A DNA stretch of 54,774 nt from Bacteroidales bacterium UBA2287 (GTDB taxonomy: Bacteria; Bacteroidota; Bacteroidia; Bacteroidales; Tenuifilaceae). This document shows, piece after piece, positions 36,212 through 46,400 of this stretch. The stretch spans positions 27,452 to 82,225 of the forward strand of contig DDWL01000041.1 of NCBI GenBank assembly GCA_002345675.1, written 5' to 3'. The translations under genes and the position numbers were made by a program. The notes beneath the pieces were generated by a model that saw only the letters and a program-made list of their open reading frames with translations, did no database searches and was not told the origin of the DNA. Position 1 is the stretch's first letter. The number at the start of each line of letters is the position of its first letter.

Positions 36212-38803
36212 CTATAACTTAATTACAAGTTTCGAAGTCTTTTCTCCACTAGCCCCAATTAGTATTACCGAGTAACTTCCAGATACCAATTGCGGTAATT
36301 CAACGGAAACTTGTTGCAAATCGGGTAGTTTTAACTCGTAAACAACTTTTCCAATAATGTTACTAATAACCAAGCGCCTAACTTTAAAATTGGCATCAAT
36401 ATTTAAAGTTGAAGAGAATGGATTTGGAAATACATTGAATTTGCTAGTAAGCACATTACTTTCAATACTCAATGGCTGTAAGAAAACATCAACCTCTAGT
36501 TCCAAATTATTTACAACAACCTCACCTGAGAATAATTCGAAACCGTCGGCAGTAACTGAGAACTCGTAAGTTCCATTTACTAGTTGAATTAAAACTAATC
36601 CTTCGGAATTTGAGGTTAGGGCTTGGTCGTTTACAGTTATAGTTGCACCAACTATTGGCTGCATTCCATCGCTAATCCAGAAGCTAACATTGTATAAACT
36701 TTGGGCAAACTCAGCTGTTACAGTTATGTCCTCAGTTACATTAACATCGGTACGTGGGTTGTCAGTCACATCGTCGCTCCACTTCACAAAGTTATAGCCG
36801 CTATTTGGAACTGCGGTTACAGGAGTACCGTCGTCGCCATGATTTACGGTTTGCGATAAGCTACCAGTAATAGTTCCTCCTTCATCAGCTGCGTAGGAAA
36901 GTGTATAGGAATTTAAAGTAAAGTAGGCTTCAATTTCCAAGTTGGAAATTAAATTCACTTCGGTAAGGGCATTGGTCGATACCAATTCGGCACCATTGCT
37001 CCAGTACTCAAATGAGTACCCTTCGTTAGGAGTGGCTTCTATTGAAACATCGGTTCCGGCATAGTACATTCCACCACCGTTAACAACTCCAGTACCTTCG
37101 GGGAAAACATTAAGCGTAAGGGTGAACTGGCTAACCTCTTCGAAGTTTGCTACAAGTTGCCTGCTTTCGTTAACCGTAAAGGAATAGTTTGAATTTACAG
37201 AAAGCTGAGGCCCATCGACCCCTAAAGTCCAGTTAACAAACTTATAACCAGCATTCGCAATTGCACTTACAGTTGCTAAATCGCCAAGGAAAAATTCACC
37301 ATCATTCGAAATGCTCACTTCGCCTGCAATAGAAGGATTCGACTCTACAGTTACTTCTAAAATTGCTCCGTCGAACACTGCAACCAACGATCGATTCGAA
37401 GCTGAAATAAACGTGTATGTGCTCCCCACCAAATTACTTTCGGAGTCAACAATATCAACACCTTCTTCCATCCATTTAACAAAGTTTATTCCTTCGTTTG
37501 GTGATGCTATTAAAGTTACTTCTTGACCTTCAGCATAGTTTCCTTGTCCTAGAACAACCCCAACACTCGATGGCGTTACAGACGATGTAATTAAATAGGT
37601 TACCTCCTTGGTATTCCAATCGGAAGCAAACTCGGCAGTAATTATTCTACTTTCCGAAGCAGAAAAAACGTAAGGATTTCGAACGCTAACCTGCGAAGTT
37701 CCTTCCATCCACCGTACAAAGTAGAGACCAGGAGCAGGAGTTGCCGACAAAGTAACAATATCGCCAAAGTAATAACTTCCGCTACCACTAACACGACCCT
37801 CTTCTTCGGAGGCTACTGTTGTAATTTCGTATAAATCGCCACTGTAGCTTGCCGAAAGGTATCGGTTTTCTGTAACTTCAAATGTGTAGTTTGCATCGGT
37901 CGAAACTAAACTTCCTTCCTCAAACCAACCTTCGAAAGTAAAACCTACATTAGGATTTGCTCTAACGGTTACCTCTGTTCCATGCTGATATAGTCCACTT
38001 CCTATTGCCGAACCGCCAATATTGTTTAATGGGAGCGATTGCAATGAAATGGTATGCAGTTGTGGCGCAAAATGAGCAACTAAATTTCGATTTCTACTAA
38101 TAGCAAAGCTATAGTTTGGGTCGGTACTTACAATTACAGCACCTTCTTTCCAACTTAAAAATCGATACCCATTTGCTGGTAACGCAAAAACACTTACCAT
38201 AGCCCCACTAACATAATCACCCGAACCGCTAACCTCGCCTGACTCTGCGGGCGCAACTGAAAGGGTTAATGTATAAAGTGTTGGTGTTACGTTATCGAGT
38301 TCAAAGTGGGCTATTACTTGAACATTCTCGTTTGGCATTACGAAATTGGAAGTAGGGCTATTAACCGAAGTAAAACTTCCTGCAACCGACGACCAGCCTA
38401 TAAAAGTCCACCCATTATCAGCAACTGCTGTTAATGGAATCGATGTTCCAGTGTAATAAAGTCCCGAGCCAGTAACTGTTCCTGCTTCAATTGGCGAAGA
38501 AACTACATTTAAATTGTAGGGTATTCCCGAAATAGTTTGTAACGAGTTATATATAAACCCAACTTTTGCAGAGTAATTACCTCCCAAAATATTTGCGGCA
38601 ACGGGTTCGGCTCCAACAACCGAAAAGTTTTTATAGTTACCTCCTACCGATAAGCCTCCTCCCGATGAAATTACACCAGAGGTTTGCAACTGCGAATAAG
38701 CGTACTGAGAGAATAAAAACAGTTGCAATAAAAGCAGCCATCTCAACCGAAGTAACTTTATAAATGCTATACTATTCATATCATTTAATTTATTGGTTGA
38801 CAA
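36212..38803 (-). CDS. Secreted InlB-type repeat protein with a T9SS sorting domain
   Basis: This 863-residue protein has a long signal region ending near YAYSQ (about residue 38). Met9 at 38779 is an alternative start. About eight divergent InlB B-type repeats of 70-80 residues follow (about 95-690), each with a VSGSG.Y..G..V...A.P..GY.F..W pattern and an ending like LVAHF. A ninth, peptidase-regulatory-like beta domain lies at about 690-765 (IVGATITVNDQALTSNSEGL). The C-terminal 75 residues are a type IX secretion signal (KFNVFPNPFSSTLNID, then LPQLVSGSYSVILIG, SKLVIKL). It is probably exported across the outer membrane to the surface as an adhesin-like protein. It begins 7 bases after the S74 gene ends. 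Confidence 0.87.
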   Translation of the reverse strand: MSTNKLNDMNSIAFIKLLRLRWLLLLQLFLFSQYAYSQLQTSGVISSGGGLSVGGNYKNFSVVGAEPVAANILGGNYSAKVGFIYNSLQTISGIPYNLNVVSSPIEAGTVTGSGLYYTGTSIPLTAVADNGWTFIGWSSVAGSFTSVNSPTSNFVMPNENVQVIAHFELDNVTPTLYTLTLSVAPAESGEVSGSGDYVSGAMVSVFALPANGYRFLSWKEGAVIVSTDPNYSFAISRNRNLVAHFAPQLHTISLQSLPLNNIGGSAIGSGLYQHGTEVTVRANPNVGFTFEGWFEEGSLVSTDANYTFEVTENRYLSASYSGDLYEITTVASEEEGRVSGSGSYYFGDIVTLSATPAPGLYFVRWMEGTSQVSVRNPYVFSASESRIITAEFASDWNTKEVTYLITSSVTPSSVGVVLGQGNYAEGQEVTLIASPNEGINFVKWMEEGVDIVDSESNLVGSTYTFISASNRSLVAVFDGAILEVTVESNPSIAGEVSISNDGEFFLGDLATVSAIANAGYKFVNWTLGVDGPQLSVNSNYSFTVNESRQLVANFEEVSQFTLTLNVFPEGTGVVNGGGMYYAGTDVSIEATPNEGYSFEYWSNGAELVSTNALTEVNLISNLEIEAYFTLNSYTLSYAADEGGTITGSLSQTVNHGDDGTPVTAVPNSGYNFVKWSDDVTDNPRTDVNVTEDITVTAEFAQSLYNVSFWISDGMQPIVGATITVNDQALTSNSEGLVLIQLVNGTYEFSVTADGFELFSGEVVVNNLELEVDVFLQPLSIESNVLTSKFNVFPNPFSSTLNIDANFKVRRLVISNIIGKVVYELKLPDLQQVSVELPQLVSGSYSVILIGASGEKTSKLVIKL

Positions 38804-38810
38804 TAACTAC

Positions 38811-41312
38811 CTACTTAACCAACTGAACTAATTCAACTTGACCTTGTACCGATTTTAGCACCAATTCCTTTAACAAATCGAGCTCTTGCTTTAGCTTAGC
38901 ATTTTCGCTTAAACTAATGGCAAGCGACTTATTTTGCTCTTCGAGAAACTCAACTTTTGCATTCAACTCCTTAATCGACTCTATAAGAACCGATACCATT
39001 TGTGAGTAGTTAATCGCTTTAACCCCTTTATCGTCAGTTTTTACAAATTCTGGATAAACCGCCTCAAGCTCTTGGGCAATAAGTCCAATATGCATTTCCT
39101 GCGATTTACTGGCATCGGCCCAGTTAAACGAAACTCCTCTTAGTTTTGTAATGTTTGAAAGCGAATTGCTTAATGGGGTAATGTTTGTTTTTAATCTTTT
39201 GTCCGAAGTCTCAAAAACCGAGGTTGCAGTTATCGTTCCTGATGCCTGAATACTTCCTTGCCCCCACAGGTATATGTAATTTCCACCAGTGCCGTCGAGC
39301 GCAATATGGCTGGTGTTTTCGTTATCGAGATTGGCATACATGCGAAGGGCTGTGCCACTTTGGCTATTAACTTGGATTTTGCCATCACCCTTTGAATCGG
39401 TATTTAAAACCACTTTGTTGTTTAGATTTATAGTTCGGGAATCAATATCGGTGAACTCACCGCTTGTTCTCAAAAAGTTAATAAAACCCATCTCGCCACC
39501 ATCACCATCATCCCTAACATCAAGCCAAACAAGATTTTGGTTATTATCTTGTCCCCTCATGCTTAGGAATGGTCTATTGGCACCCGTTGTTCCTTCAAAT
39601 AATTTACTTCCTAATGTTAAGGTTGGATTTCCTGAATTTCCATACAAGTTGATGAAACCAGCTTGGCTTCCATTTTCTTCGTTTACTTCAATGCTTACAT
39701 GTTGGTGAAACCATCCATCAGCATGCTGTTGTGAACCTAGGAGGCTGAAGGAGGGAAGGTTACTGTTTTGCCAGCCTTTCCCTTCAAATCTAAAATTTGG
39801 CGAGGTTGGTCCGTTAATATCCAAACGACCGCTCACTTGACCATTTTCACGCTTCTCTACCCTCGCTCCAACAAATCCTCTTGGGCATGTAGGGCAGCTT
39901 GGATCAGTATATACAGGTCCAAATAGGTTCAAATTGCCAAAGGTTTCACCATCATTATTTCTTTGAACATCCAGTCCAACTCTGATGTTGTCTTTGCCTT
40001 CGGGGGCATCGCCACGTAGGTCGAGGTAGCCTTGCATGCCTACTATTCCTTCCCAGTCTTTTTTTCCAAAATTACCATAGTCTTGCCTTATGCTTGTAGC
40101 TGAAATGCTTCCTCCTTGTCCATCGACAGAAAGGTTGCCTGTAACCTTCACATCTCCTTCAAACCATCCAGCCCAGTTTTCAGCACCATCGAACGCTACT
40201 CCAACAATTCCTTTATTAATTCCCGAACCATTTGCTTGTCCACGAACACCAACATTAGACATTTCGGCAGTTCCGTTATTAACTTCGCTACGGCCAATAA
40301 CTCCGATATTGTCAACTCCAATTCCCCCCAAAACTGGGTCGTTATAAACATACCCGTAAACACCTAAATTTCCCCAGCTGTTACTGCGGGCATATCCCTG
40401 TACACCAGAATTGTATGAACCTACACCGTAACCGGGTTCACCATTTCCAGAACCTGAAGCCAAGCCTCTAATACCTATATTGTTCTTGCCATTTCCAGTG
40501 GCTGTTGTAAGTGCTCCAAAGTTGTCGTGCGCACCTGTACTTGTTGCAAAAATGCCAAAGTGAGCTCCTGTTCCACCTCCTTGGGCTCTAAAAAAGCCTC
40601 CATACTGCGAAGCACTCGATATTGCAGGAGATGTAATTTCACCAAATACACCGTAATGAATTCCTGTACCTTCGCCGTATGCCCTGCCAACAAGTCCATA
40701 TTGAGCCGATGTAGAAGTTAAGTGCGATATTGCCTCGCCATACACACCTCTATTTTGCCCACTGCCTTCACCAGTTGCCCTACCAAAAATACCATAGGTA
40801 TTATTAGTATTTCCAACAGGGGAAATTCCAATTCCTGTCACACCTCCATTTAGTCCATTAGCAACCGATGATGTCCCTACAAAAGGACGATATATTTTAC
40901 CAGTGGTTCCTACACCAGAAATGGTGTAAGAAACGGCATCTTTACCATCAGGAGCTTCATCGACCTCCATAACAAAATTATTTCCTGTTAAAGATGGGTA
41001 TAAGGTAATTGGTTCAAGCATAGTTCCGTTAACCTTAACCTGAAGTGTTCGACTTTCGACCCCAAAAAATAGGGTTGAAGGAAGTGGCGTAATCGAACCT
41101 AAATCGATACTATATAACCCTTCCGATACCGATACATTGGGATGGGTTTCTGTCCATGTAAAACCAGTAATACTAAACTCCAAGTTTACTTGCCCAGTTA
41201 CAGGCATGTCGTTTTCAAATAGCCTTCCTTGAAATGGAAGTTTTTGAGCAAATAGTATTTGTAATGAAGCAATTACAAATAGATTTAAAAATAGTAAGAT
41301 AAACCTTTTCAT
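38811..41312 (-). CDS. Fibre-like surface protein with a C-terminal S74 intramolecular chaperone domain
   Basis: This 833-residue protein has a signal peptide ending near ILFAQ (residue 23). The N-terminal region (about 25-130) is a beta-rich fold. Residues about 150-400 carry irregular GIFG/GVYG/GVFG/GVQG-type repeats, as in trimeric beta-helical stalks. The C-terminal domain begins TSDKRLKTNITPLSN and contains HIGLIAQELEAVYPEFV, the peptidase S74/endosialidase-chaperone signature. Its coiled-coil tail (SIKELNAKVEFLEEQNKSLA) follows. In phage tail spikes this domain drives trimer folding and then cleaves itself off, with the Ser in SDKR as nucleophile. It is likely operonic with the InlB-repeat gene downstream. 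There is no T9SS domain on this protein itself. Confidence 0.87.
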   Translation of the reverse strand: MKRFILLFLNLFVIASLQILFAQKLPFQGRLFENDMPVTGQVNLEFSITGFTWTETHPNVSVSEGLYSIDLGSITPLPSTLFFGVESRTLQVKVNGTMLEPITLYPSLTGNNFVMEVDEAPDGKDAVSYTISGVGTTGKIYRPFVGTSSVANGLNGGVTGIGISPVGNTNNTYGIFGRATGEGSGQNRGVYGEAISHLTSTSAQYGLVGRAYGEGTGIHYGVFGEITSPAISSASQYGGFFRAQGGGTGAHFGIFATSTGAHDNFGALTTATGNGKNNIGIRGLASGSGNGEPGYGVGSYNSGVQGYARSNSWGNLGVYGYVYNDPVLGGIGVDNIGVIGRSEVNNGTAEMSNVGVRGQANGSGINKGIVGVAFDGAENWAGWFEGDVKVTGNLSVDGQGGSISATSIRQDYGNFGKKDWEGIVGMQGYLDLRGDAPEGKDNIRVGLDVQRNNDGETFGNLNLFGPVYTDPSCPTCPRGFVGARVEKRENGQVSGRLDINGPTSPNFRFEGKGWQNSNLPSFSLLGSQQHADGWFHQHVSIEVNEENGSQAGFINLYGNSGNPTLTLGSKLFEGTTGANRPFLSMRGQDNNQNLVWLDVRDDGDGGEMGFINFLRTSGEFTDIDSRTINLNNKVVLNTDSKGDGKIQVNSQSGTALRMYANLDNENTSHIALDGTGGNYIYLWGQGSIQASGTITATSVFETSDKRLKTNITPLSNSLSNITKLRGVSFNWADASKSQEMHIGLIAQELEAVYPEFVKTDDKGVKAINYSQMVSVLIESIKELNAKVEFLEEQNKSLAISLSENAKLKQELDLLKELVLKSVQGQVELVQLVK

Positions 41313-41655
41313 AACTTGTAATTTTTGGGGTTAGAATAATGTTATTTATAATCATTCTAAGCAAAACAAAAAAACTCTCAATTAGTTTAACAGTCGTTTA
41401 AAGTATTTATAATAAATTTCTGGCATTCGAATCTTGTTAAAAAAAATCATATAGTAAAATGCAAAGCATAAAACAACTATGCTAAACTTGCGTCGAACTC
41501 ATGCTAGAATCTGCAATATTTATTACTGCAGTTATTACAAACTATATTCTTATTGTTCTCGAAGGGTTGGTTTATGCTATGTCAAAGGATTGGCTACCAA
41601 GCTGGTGTAATCGCCGCATTACTATCGGGACAGTTATTTTGGGAGGTTTAGACGC
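41313..41655. other. Intergenic region upstream of the S74 gene
   Basis: This gap of about 340 bp is very AT-rich and should contain the minus-strand promoter for the S74/InlB pair. I see no clear TTTG/TAnnTTTG pair. A 65-codon plus-strand frame (41501-41698) runs through the terminator hairpin at its end and has no recognisable homology, so I do not call it a gene. Confidence 0.5.
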
Positions 41656-41682
41656 AAAAAAAAAGGCGGTTAACCCGCCTTT
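41653..41682 (-). terminator. Terminator after the DUF3467 gene
   Basis: AAAGGCGG (41662-41669) pairs with CCGCCTTT (41675-41682) around a 5-base loop. Read on the minus strand, a run of T (about nine) follows the stem. It begins 19 bases after the DUF3467 stop codon. Confidence 0.92.
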
Positions 41683-41700
41683 AAAAAACAAACTGTAAAT

Positions 41701-42018
41701 CTATGCTTGCCCTGTTCCACCAAAATTCATGGGGAAAGGAGGCATGCCAACATTTCCTTCGCTCAATTTAATATTACCATGAGCGTTTTCAAATTTCGCT
41801 ACGTTGTCTTGCAGAGCCAAAAGAAGTCTTTTAGCATGATCGGGAGTTAGCACAATTCTCGATTTAACTTGAGCCTTAGGAATTCCAGGCATAACCCTTA
41901 CAAAATCGATAATAAACTCCGATGCCGAATGGGTTATTACGGCTAAGTTAGAGTAAATACCCTGCGCTATCTCGTCCGATAGTTCAATGTTAAGTGGGTT
42001 ATTTTTCTTTTCAGTCAT
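41701..42018 (-). CDS. DUF3467 domain protein
   Basis: This 105-residue cytoplasmic protein contains ELSDEIAQGIYSNLAVITHS, EFIIDFVRVMPG and SRIVLTPDHAKRLLLALQDN, which match the small DUF3467 family. The C terminus is glycine/proline-rich (GNVGMPPFPMNFGGTG). Its function is unknown. It lies directly downstream of rpoC, but a good terminator separates the two, so it may be expressed by read-through or from its own promoter. Adjacency to rpoC is common in Bacteroidota, which hints at a link to transcription, but nothing in the sequence proves it. Confidence 0.88.
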   Translation of the reverse strand: MTEKKNNPLNIELSDEIAQGIYSNLAVITHSASEFIIDFVRVMPGIPKAQVKSRIVLTPDHAKRLLLALQDNVAKFENAHGNIKLSEGNVGMPPFPMNFGGTGQA

Positions 42019-42038
42019 TTCGTTTTGGTTTTAAGTTA

Positions 42039-42067
42039 GAAAAAAGAGGGGGCATAAGCCCCCTTCT
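42039..42067 (-). terminator. Terminator after rpoC
   Basis: GGGGGC (42048-42053) pairs with GCCCCC (42058-42063) around loop ATAA. On the minus strand the stem is followed by TCTTTTTT. It lies about 18 bases after the rpoC stop codon and before the DUF3467 gene. Confidence 0.9.
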
Positions 42068-42084
42068 TTAATATTGTTAATTTG

Positions 42085-45000
42085 TTATAACTCGTCGTTT
42101 ACCTCAACTCCAACGCTTTTATTTGCTTGAGAAATGAGTTCGTAATCATCCTTCGAATAAACTACTATATTCTCAAACTCTCTTAAACCAGTTCCTGCAG
42201 GAATTAAGTGACCGCAAATAACGTTTTCTTTTAGTCCTTCGAGATTATCAACCTTACCATGAATAGCAGCCTCATTCAGAACCTTTGTTGTTTCCTGGAA
42301 CGAAGCAGCCGACATGAAACTCTTAGTTTGAAGTGAAGCCCTGGTAATTCCTTGAAGAACTTGACTTGATGTTGCAGGCACAGCATCGCGAGCGGTAATA
42401 AGCTTTAAATCTCTGCGCTTTAGCATCGAGTTTTCATCACGTAGCTTTCTGGCGGTAATAATCTGACCTGGGCGTGCAGTAGCCGAATCGCCTGAATCAA
42501 TAACAATTTTCTTGTCAAAAATCCAATCGTTCTCTTCCATAAACTCCCATTTACCAACAATTTGCTTTTCGAGAAAACGAGTATCACCTGGATCCTCAAT
42601 TTCAACCTTACGCATCATTTGGCGAACAATTACTTCAAAGTGCTTATCGTTAATCTTCACCCCCTGCAAACGGTAAACCTCCTGCACCTCATTTACAATA
42701 TACTCTTGAACCTTGGTTGGACCTTTAATTGCAAGTATGTCGGAAGGAGTAATTGAACCGTCGGATAATGGAATACCTGCTCTTACATAGTCGTTTTCCT
42801 GTACAAGAATTTGTTTCGACAAAGGTACAAGGTACTTTTTCTCTTCGCCAGTTTTGGAACGAATGGTAACTTCACGGTTTCCGCGCTTAACTTTACCAAA
42901 CGAAACTTCACCATCAATTTCAGCAACTACTGCTGGATTTGAAGGGTTACGAGCTTCGAATAATTCGGTAACACGTGGTAAACCACCTGTAATATCGCCT
43001 CCTTTTCCAACTGCACGAGGAATTTTTACAAGAATATCCCCAGCCTCTACTTTTTTACCTTCTTCAACAACAATATGCGACGAAACAGGAAGGTTGTACG
43101 AACGAAGAACATCGTTTCCTTCTGTAATCTTAATCATTGGGTTCTTCGTTTTATCGCGGCTTTCAATAATAACCTTTTCGCGATAACCCGTTTGCTCGTC
43201 CGATTCCTCTCTAAATGTAACATCCTTAATTAACGAATCGAAAACTACTTTACCTGCCATTTCCGATATTACAACTGCGTTCCAAGGATCCCAGTCGCAA
43301 AGATGTTGGCCTTTTGTTACATTCTCACCATTCTTAACGTAAAGTTTCGAACCGTAAGGTATTGTATGTGTCGAAAGGGTAATGCCTGTATTGTTGTCAA
43401 CTATCCTCATCTCGGCCAAGCGACCAATTACAATAACACATTCCTTTCCTTCAGCATCGGTTTTTGTAACACCTTTAAGTTCTTCTATTTCGGCCTTACC
43501 ATCGAAACGAGCAACAATTTTCGAGTCTGCAATAATATTCGAAGCAGTACCCCCAACGTGGAAAGTACGAAGAGTAAGCTGTGTACCTGGCTCACCAATC
43601 GACTGTGCAGCTATAACTCCCACTGCTTCGCCACGCTGTATCATTCGTCCTGTTGCAAGGTTTCGTCCGTAGCACTTCGTGCAAACCCCTTTACGAGATT
43701 CACAGGTAAGTACCGAACGTATTTCAACCTGTTCAATTGGTGAATCTGCAATCTCTTTGCTAATTTCTTCGGTTAATTCTTCTCCCGATGTTACAACAAG
43801 TTTTCCGGTTAAAGGATGGTAAATATCGTGAACTGTTGTTCTTCCAAGAATGCGCTCGTATAATGTCTCTACAATTTCTTCATTCTTTTTAACGGTAGTT
43901 GCCACTAAACCTCTAAGAGTTCCGCAATCGCTTTCGGTAATAATTACATCCTGCGAAACGTCAACCAAACGACGGGTTAAGTAACCAGCATCGGCAGTTT
44001 TAAGTGCTGTATCGGCCAAACCTTTACGAGCACCGTGAGTTGAAATAAAGTACTCAAGTACCGACAATCCCTCTTTAAAGTTCGATAGAATTGGGTTTTC
44101 AATAATTTCGCTACCTGCTGATCCCGATTTTTGAGGCTTTGCCATAAGACCACGCATTCCGCAAAGCTGACGAATCTGCTCTTTCGAACCACGAGCTCCT
44201 GAGTCAAGCATCATGTAAACCGAGTTAAACCCTTGCCTATCTTCCGATAGTTTCTTAAGAAGCGTTAGCGTTAGGTTTGCATTTGTATGTGTCCAAATAT
44301 CAATAATTTGGTTGTAACGCTCATTATTAGTAATAAGACCAGCATTGTAGTTTGCTAAAATCTCATCAACTTGCTCGTATCCTTCTTTTACAAGTGCCTT
44401 TTTCTCCTCGGGAACCTGAACATCATCAAGGTTAAACGATAAACCTCCCTTGAAAGCCATGTGGTAACCAAGTTCCTTAATATCATCAAGGAACTGAGCC
44501 GTTCTGGCAACGCCCGATTTCTTAAGTACGTTTCCAATAATTTCGCGAAGCGATTTTTTGGTTAGTAACTCATTAATAAAGCCCATCTCAAGGGGTACAT
44601 TCTGATTGAAAATAACCCTTCCAACCGAAGTCTCAACTATCTCATAAGTAAAAGTACCATCGGGTTGTAGTGTAGCATGACGAACTTTAATAATTGCATG
44701 AAGGTCAACCATTTTCTCGTTGTAGGCAATAATAACCTCCTCGGCCGAGTAAAAACGCAATCCTTCACCTTTTGCACCCTTTTTAGGTTTAGTTATGTAG
44801 TACAATCCCAAAACCATGTCCTGCGAAGGAACAGTAATAGGAGCACCGTTTGCAGGGTTTAAAATATTGTGCGACCCAAGCATAAGTAACTGCGCCTCAA
44901 GAATAGCCTCACTCCCAAGTGGAAGGTGAACTGCCATTTGGTCACCGTCAAAGTCGGCGTTAAATGCAGTACACGACAGTGGGTGAAGTTGAATTGCTTT

Positions 45001-46368
45001 ACCTTCAATTAGTTTAGGCTGAAATGCTTGAATACCTAAACGGTGAAGGGTTGGAGCTCGGTTAAGCATAACTGGGTGACCTTTAAGTACATTCTCAAGA
45101 ATATCCCAAACAACAGGATCCTTGCGGTCAACAATTTTCTTAGCCGATTTAACTGTTTTAACAATTCCTCTTTCAATCAACTTACGAATGATAAAAGGTT
45201 TATATAGTTCGGCTGCCATATCCTTAGGCAAACCGCATTCGTGCATTTTAAGTTCTGGACCAACAACAATTACCGAACGAGCCGAGTAGTCGACACGTTT
45301 TCCAAGTAAGTTCTGACGGAAACGACCTTGCTTACCTTTTAAACTATCGCTAAGCGATTTAAGAGGACGGTTAGCATCGGTTTTAACGGCATTGCTTTTA
45401 CGAGAATTGTCGAATAGCGAGTCAACAGATTCCTGAAGCATACGCTTCTCGTTACGTAAAATAACCTCGGGAGCCTTAATTTCAATAAGCCTCTTTAAAC
45501 GGTTATTACGAATAATTACCCTACGATAAAGGTCATTTAAGTCCGAGGTGGCAAAACGTCCGCCATCGAGTGGCACCAATGGTCGAAGTTCTGGAGGAAT
45601 AACAGGAACAACCTTCATAATCATCCATTCAGGTTTGTTAACTGCAACCGACTCACGGAAAGCTTCAACAACCTGTAACCGTTTTAAGGCTTCGCTTTTA
45701 CGTTGTTGCGATGTTTCGGTATTGGCTTTATGACGTAAATCGTAGCTCAATCCATCAAGGTCAATGCGCGATAGCAACATGTAAAGTGCGTCGGCACCCA
45801 TACCTGCTATAAACTTATTGGGATCGCTATCGTCGAGATGTTGATTATCCTTAGGTAAGGAGTCAAGAATATCGATATACTCTTCCTCGGTAAGGAAATC
45901 CATGTATTTAATCCCCTCGGCAGCTTTAATACCAGCATTTATTACAACATAACGCTCGTAGTAAATAATTGAGTCGAGTTTTTTAGTTGGTAACCCTAAC
46001 AGGTAACCAATTTTATTGGGTAACGAGCGGAAATACCAAATATGAGCAACTGGTACAACCAAACTAATGTGGCCCATACGCTCACGACGTACTTTTTTCT
46101 CGGTCACTTCAACACCGCAACGGTCGCAAACAATTCCCTTGTAACGAATGCGTTTGTACTTTCCGCAATGACACTCATAATCCTTTACAGGACCAAAGAT
46201 TCTTTCGCAGAAAAGGCCATCGCGCTCTGGCTTGTATGTTCTATAGTTTATGGTTTCGGGTTTTAGCACTTCACCACTCGAACGTTCCAGAACTTCCTCT
46301 GGTGAGGATAGCCCAATGGTTATCTTAGTAAAATTGCTCTTAACCTTATTTTCCCTTCTGAACGACAT
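42085..46368 (-). CDS. rpoC: DNA-directed RNA polymerase subunit beta'
   Basis: This 1427-residue subunit carries the catalytic magnesium-binding loop NADFDGDQMAVHLPL. The N-terminal zinc site is CHCGKYKRIRYKGIVCDRCG (about residues 66-85). Other conserved parts include RGRFRQNLLGKRVDYSARSV-like sequence (here KQGRFRQNLLGKRVDYSARS), the second zinc site around CESRKGVCTKCYGRNLATG and the trigger-loop region GEAVGVIAAQSIGEPGTQL. The length is typical of Bacteroidota RpoC. It lies 77 bases after rpoB, with a perfect hairpin in the gap, and is followed by a terminator. Confidence 0.98.
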   Translation of the reverse strand: MSFRRENKVKSNFTKITIGLSSPEEVLERSSGEVLKPETINYRTYKPERDGLFCERIFGPVKDYECHCGKYKRIRYKGIVCDRCGVEVTEKKVRRERMGHISLVVPVAHIWYFRSLPNKIGYLLGLPTKKLDSIIYYERYVVINAGIKAAEGIKYMDFLTEEEYIDILDSLPKDNQHLDDSDPNKFIAGMGADALYMLLSRIDLDGLSYDLRHKANTETSQQRKSEALKRLQVVEAFRESVAVNKPEWMIMKVVPVIPPELRPLVPLDGGRFATSDLNDLYRRVIIRNNRLKRLIEIKAPEVILRNEKRMLQESVDSLFDNSRKSNAVKTDANRPLKSLSDSLKGKQGRFRQNLLGKRVDYSARSVIVVGPELKMHECGLPKDMAAELYKPFIIRKLIERGIVKTVKSAKKIVDRKDPVVWDILENVLKGHPVMLNRAPTLHRLGIQAFQPKLIEGKAIQLHPLSCTAFNADFDGDQMAVHLPLGSEAILEAQLLMLGSHNILNPANGAPITVPSQDMVLGLYYITKPKKGAKGEGLRFYSAEEVIIAYNEKMVDLHAIIKVRHATLQPDGTFTYEIVETSVGRVIFNQNVPLEMGFINELLTKKSLREIIGNVLKKSGVARTAQFLDDIKELGYHMAFKGGLSFNLDDVQVPEEKKALVKEGYEQVDEILANYNAGLITNNERYNQIIDIWTHTNANLTLTLLKKLSEDRQGFNSVYMMLDSGARGSKEQIRQLCGMRGLMAKPQKSGSAGSEIIENPILSNFKEGLSVLEYFISTHGARKGLADTALKTADAGYLTRRLVDVSQDVIITESDCGTLRGLVATTVKKNEEIVETLYERILGRTTVHDIYHPLTGKLVVTSGEELTEEISKEIADSPIEQVEIRSVLTCESRKGVCTKCYGRNLATGRMIQRGEAVGVIAAQSIGEPGTQLTLRTFHVGGTASNIIADSKIVARFDGKAEIEELKGVTKTDAEGKECVIVIGRLAEMRIVDNNTGITLSTHTIPYGSKLYVKNGENVTKGQHLCDWDPWNAVVISEMAGKVVFDSLIKDVTFREESDEQTGYREKVIIESRDKTKNPMIKITEGNDVLRSYNLPVSSHIVVEEGKKVEAGDILVKIPRAVGKGGDITGGLPRVTELFEARNPSNPAVVAEIDGEVSFGKVKRGNREVTIRSKTGEEKKYLVPLSKQILVQENDYVRAGIPLSDGSITPSDILAIKGPTKVQEYIVNEVQEVYRLQGVKINDKHFEVIVRQMMRKVEIEDPGDTRFLEKQIVGKWEFMEENDWIFDKKIVIDSGDSATARPGQIITARKLRDENSMLKRRDLKLITARDAVPATSSQVLQGITRASLQTKSFMSAASFQETTKVLNEAAIHGKVDNLEGLKENVICGHLIPAGTGLREFENIVVYSKDDYELISQANKSVGVEVNDEL

Positions 46369-46400
46369 AATGTTTTGGTTAAAATGTTTAGCTTAACTTT

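Noticed and set aside
36212..38803. CRISPR-like or tandem DNA repeats
   Set aside because: The repeats are protein-level InlB-type domains with diverged DNA sequence. There is no constant repeat with unique spacers anywhere in the window.
41501..41698. 65-codon plus-strand frame with a hydrophobic N-terminal part
   Set aside because: Its 3' end is the terminator hairpin of the convergent DUF3467 gene, and there is no recognisable family or promoter. A small membrane peptide cannot be fully excluded.
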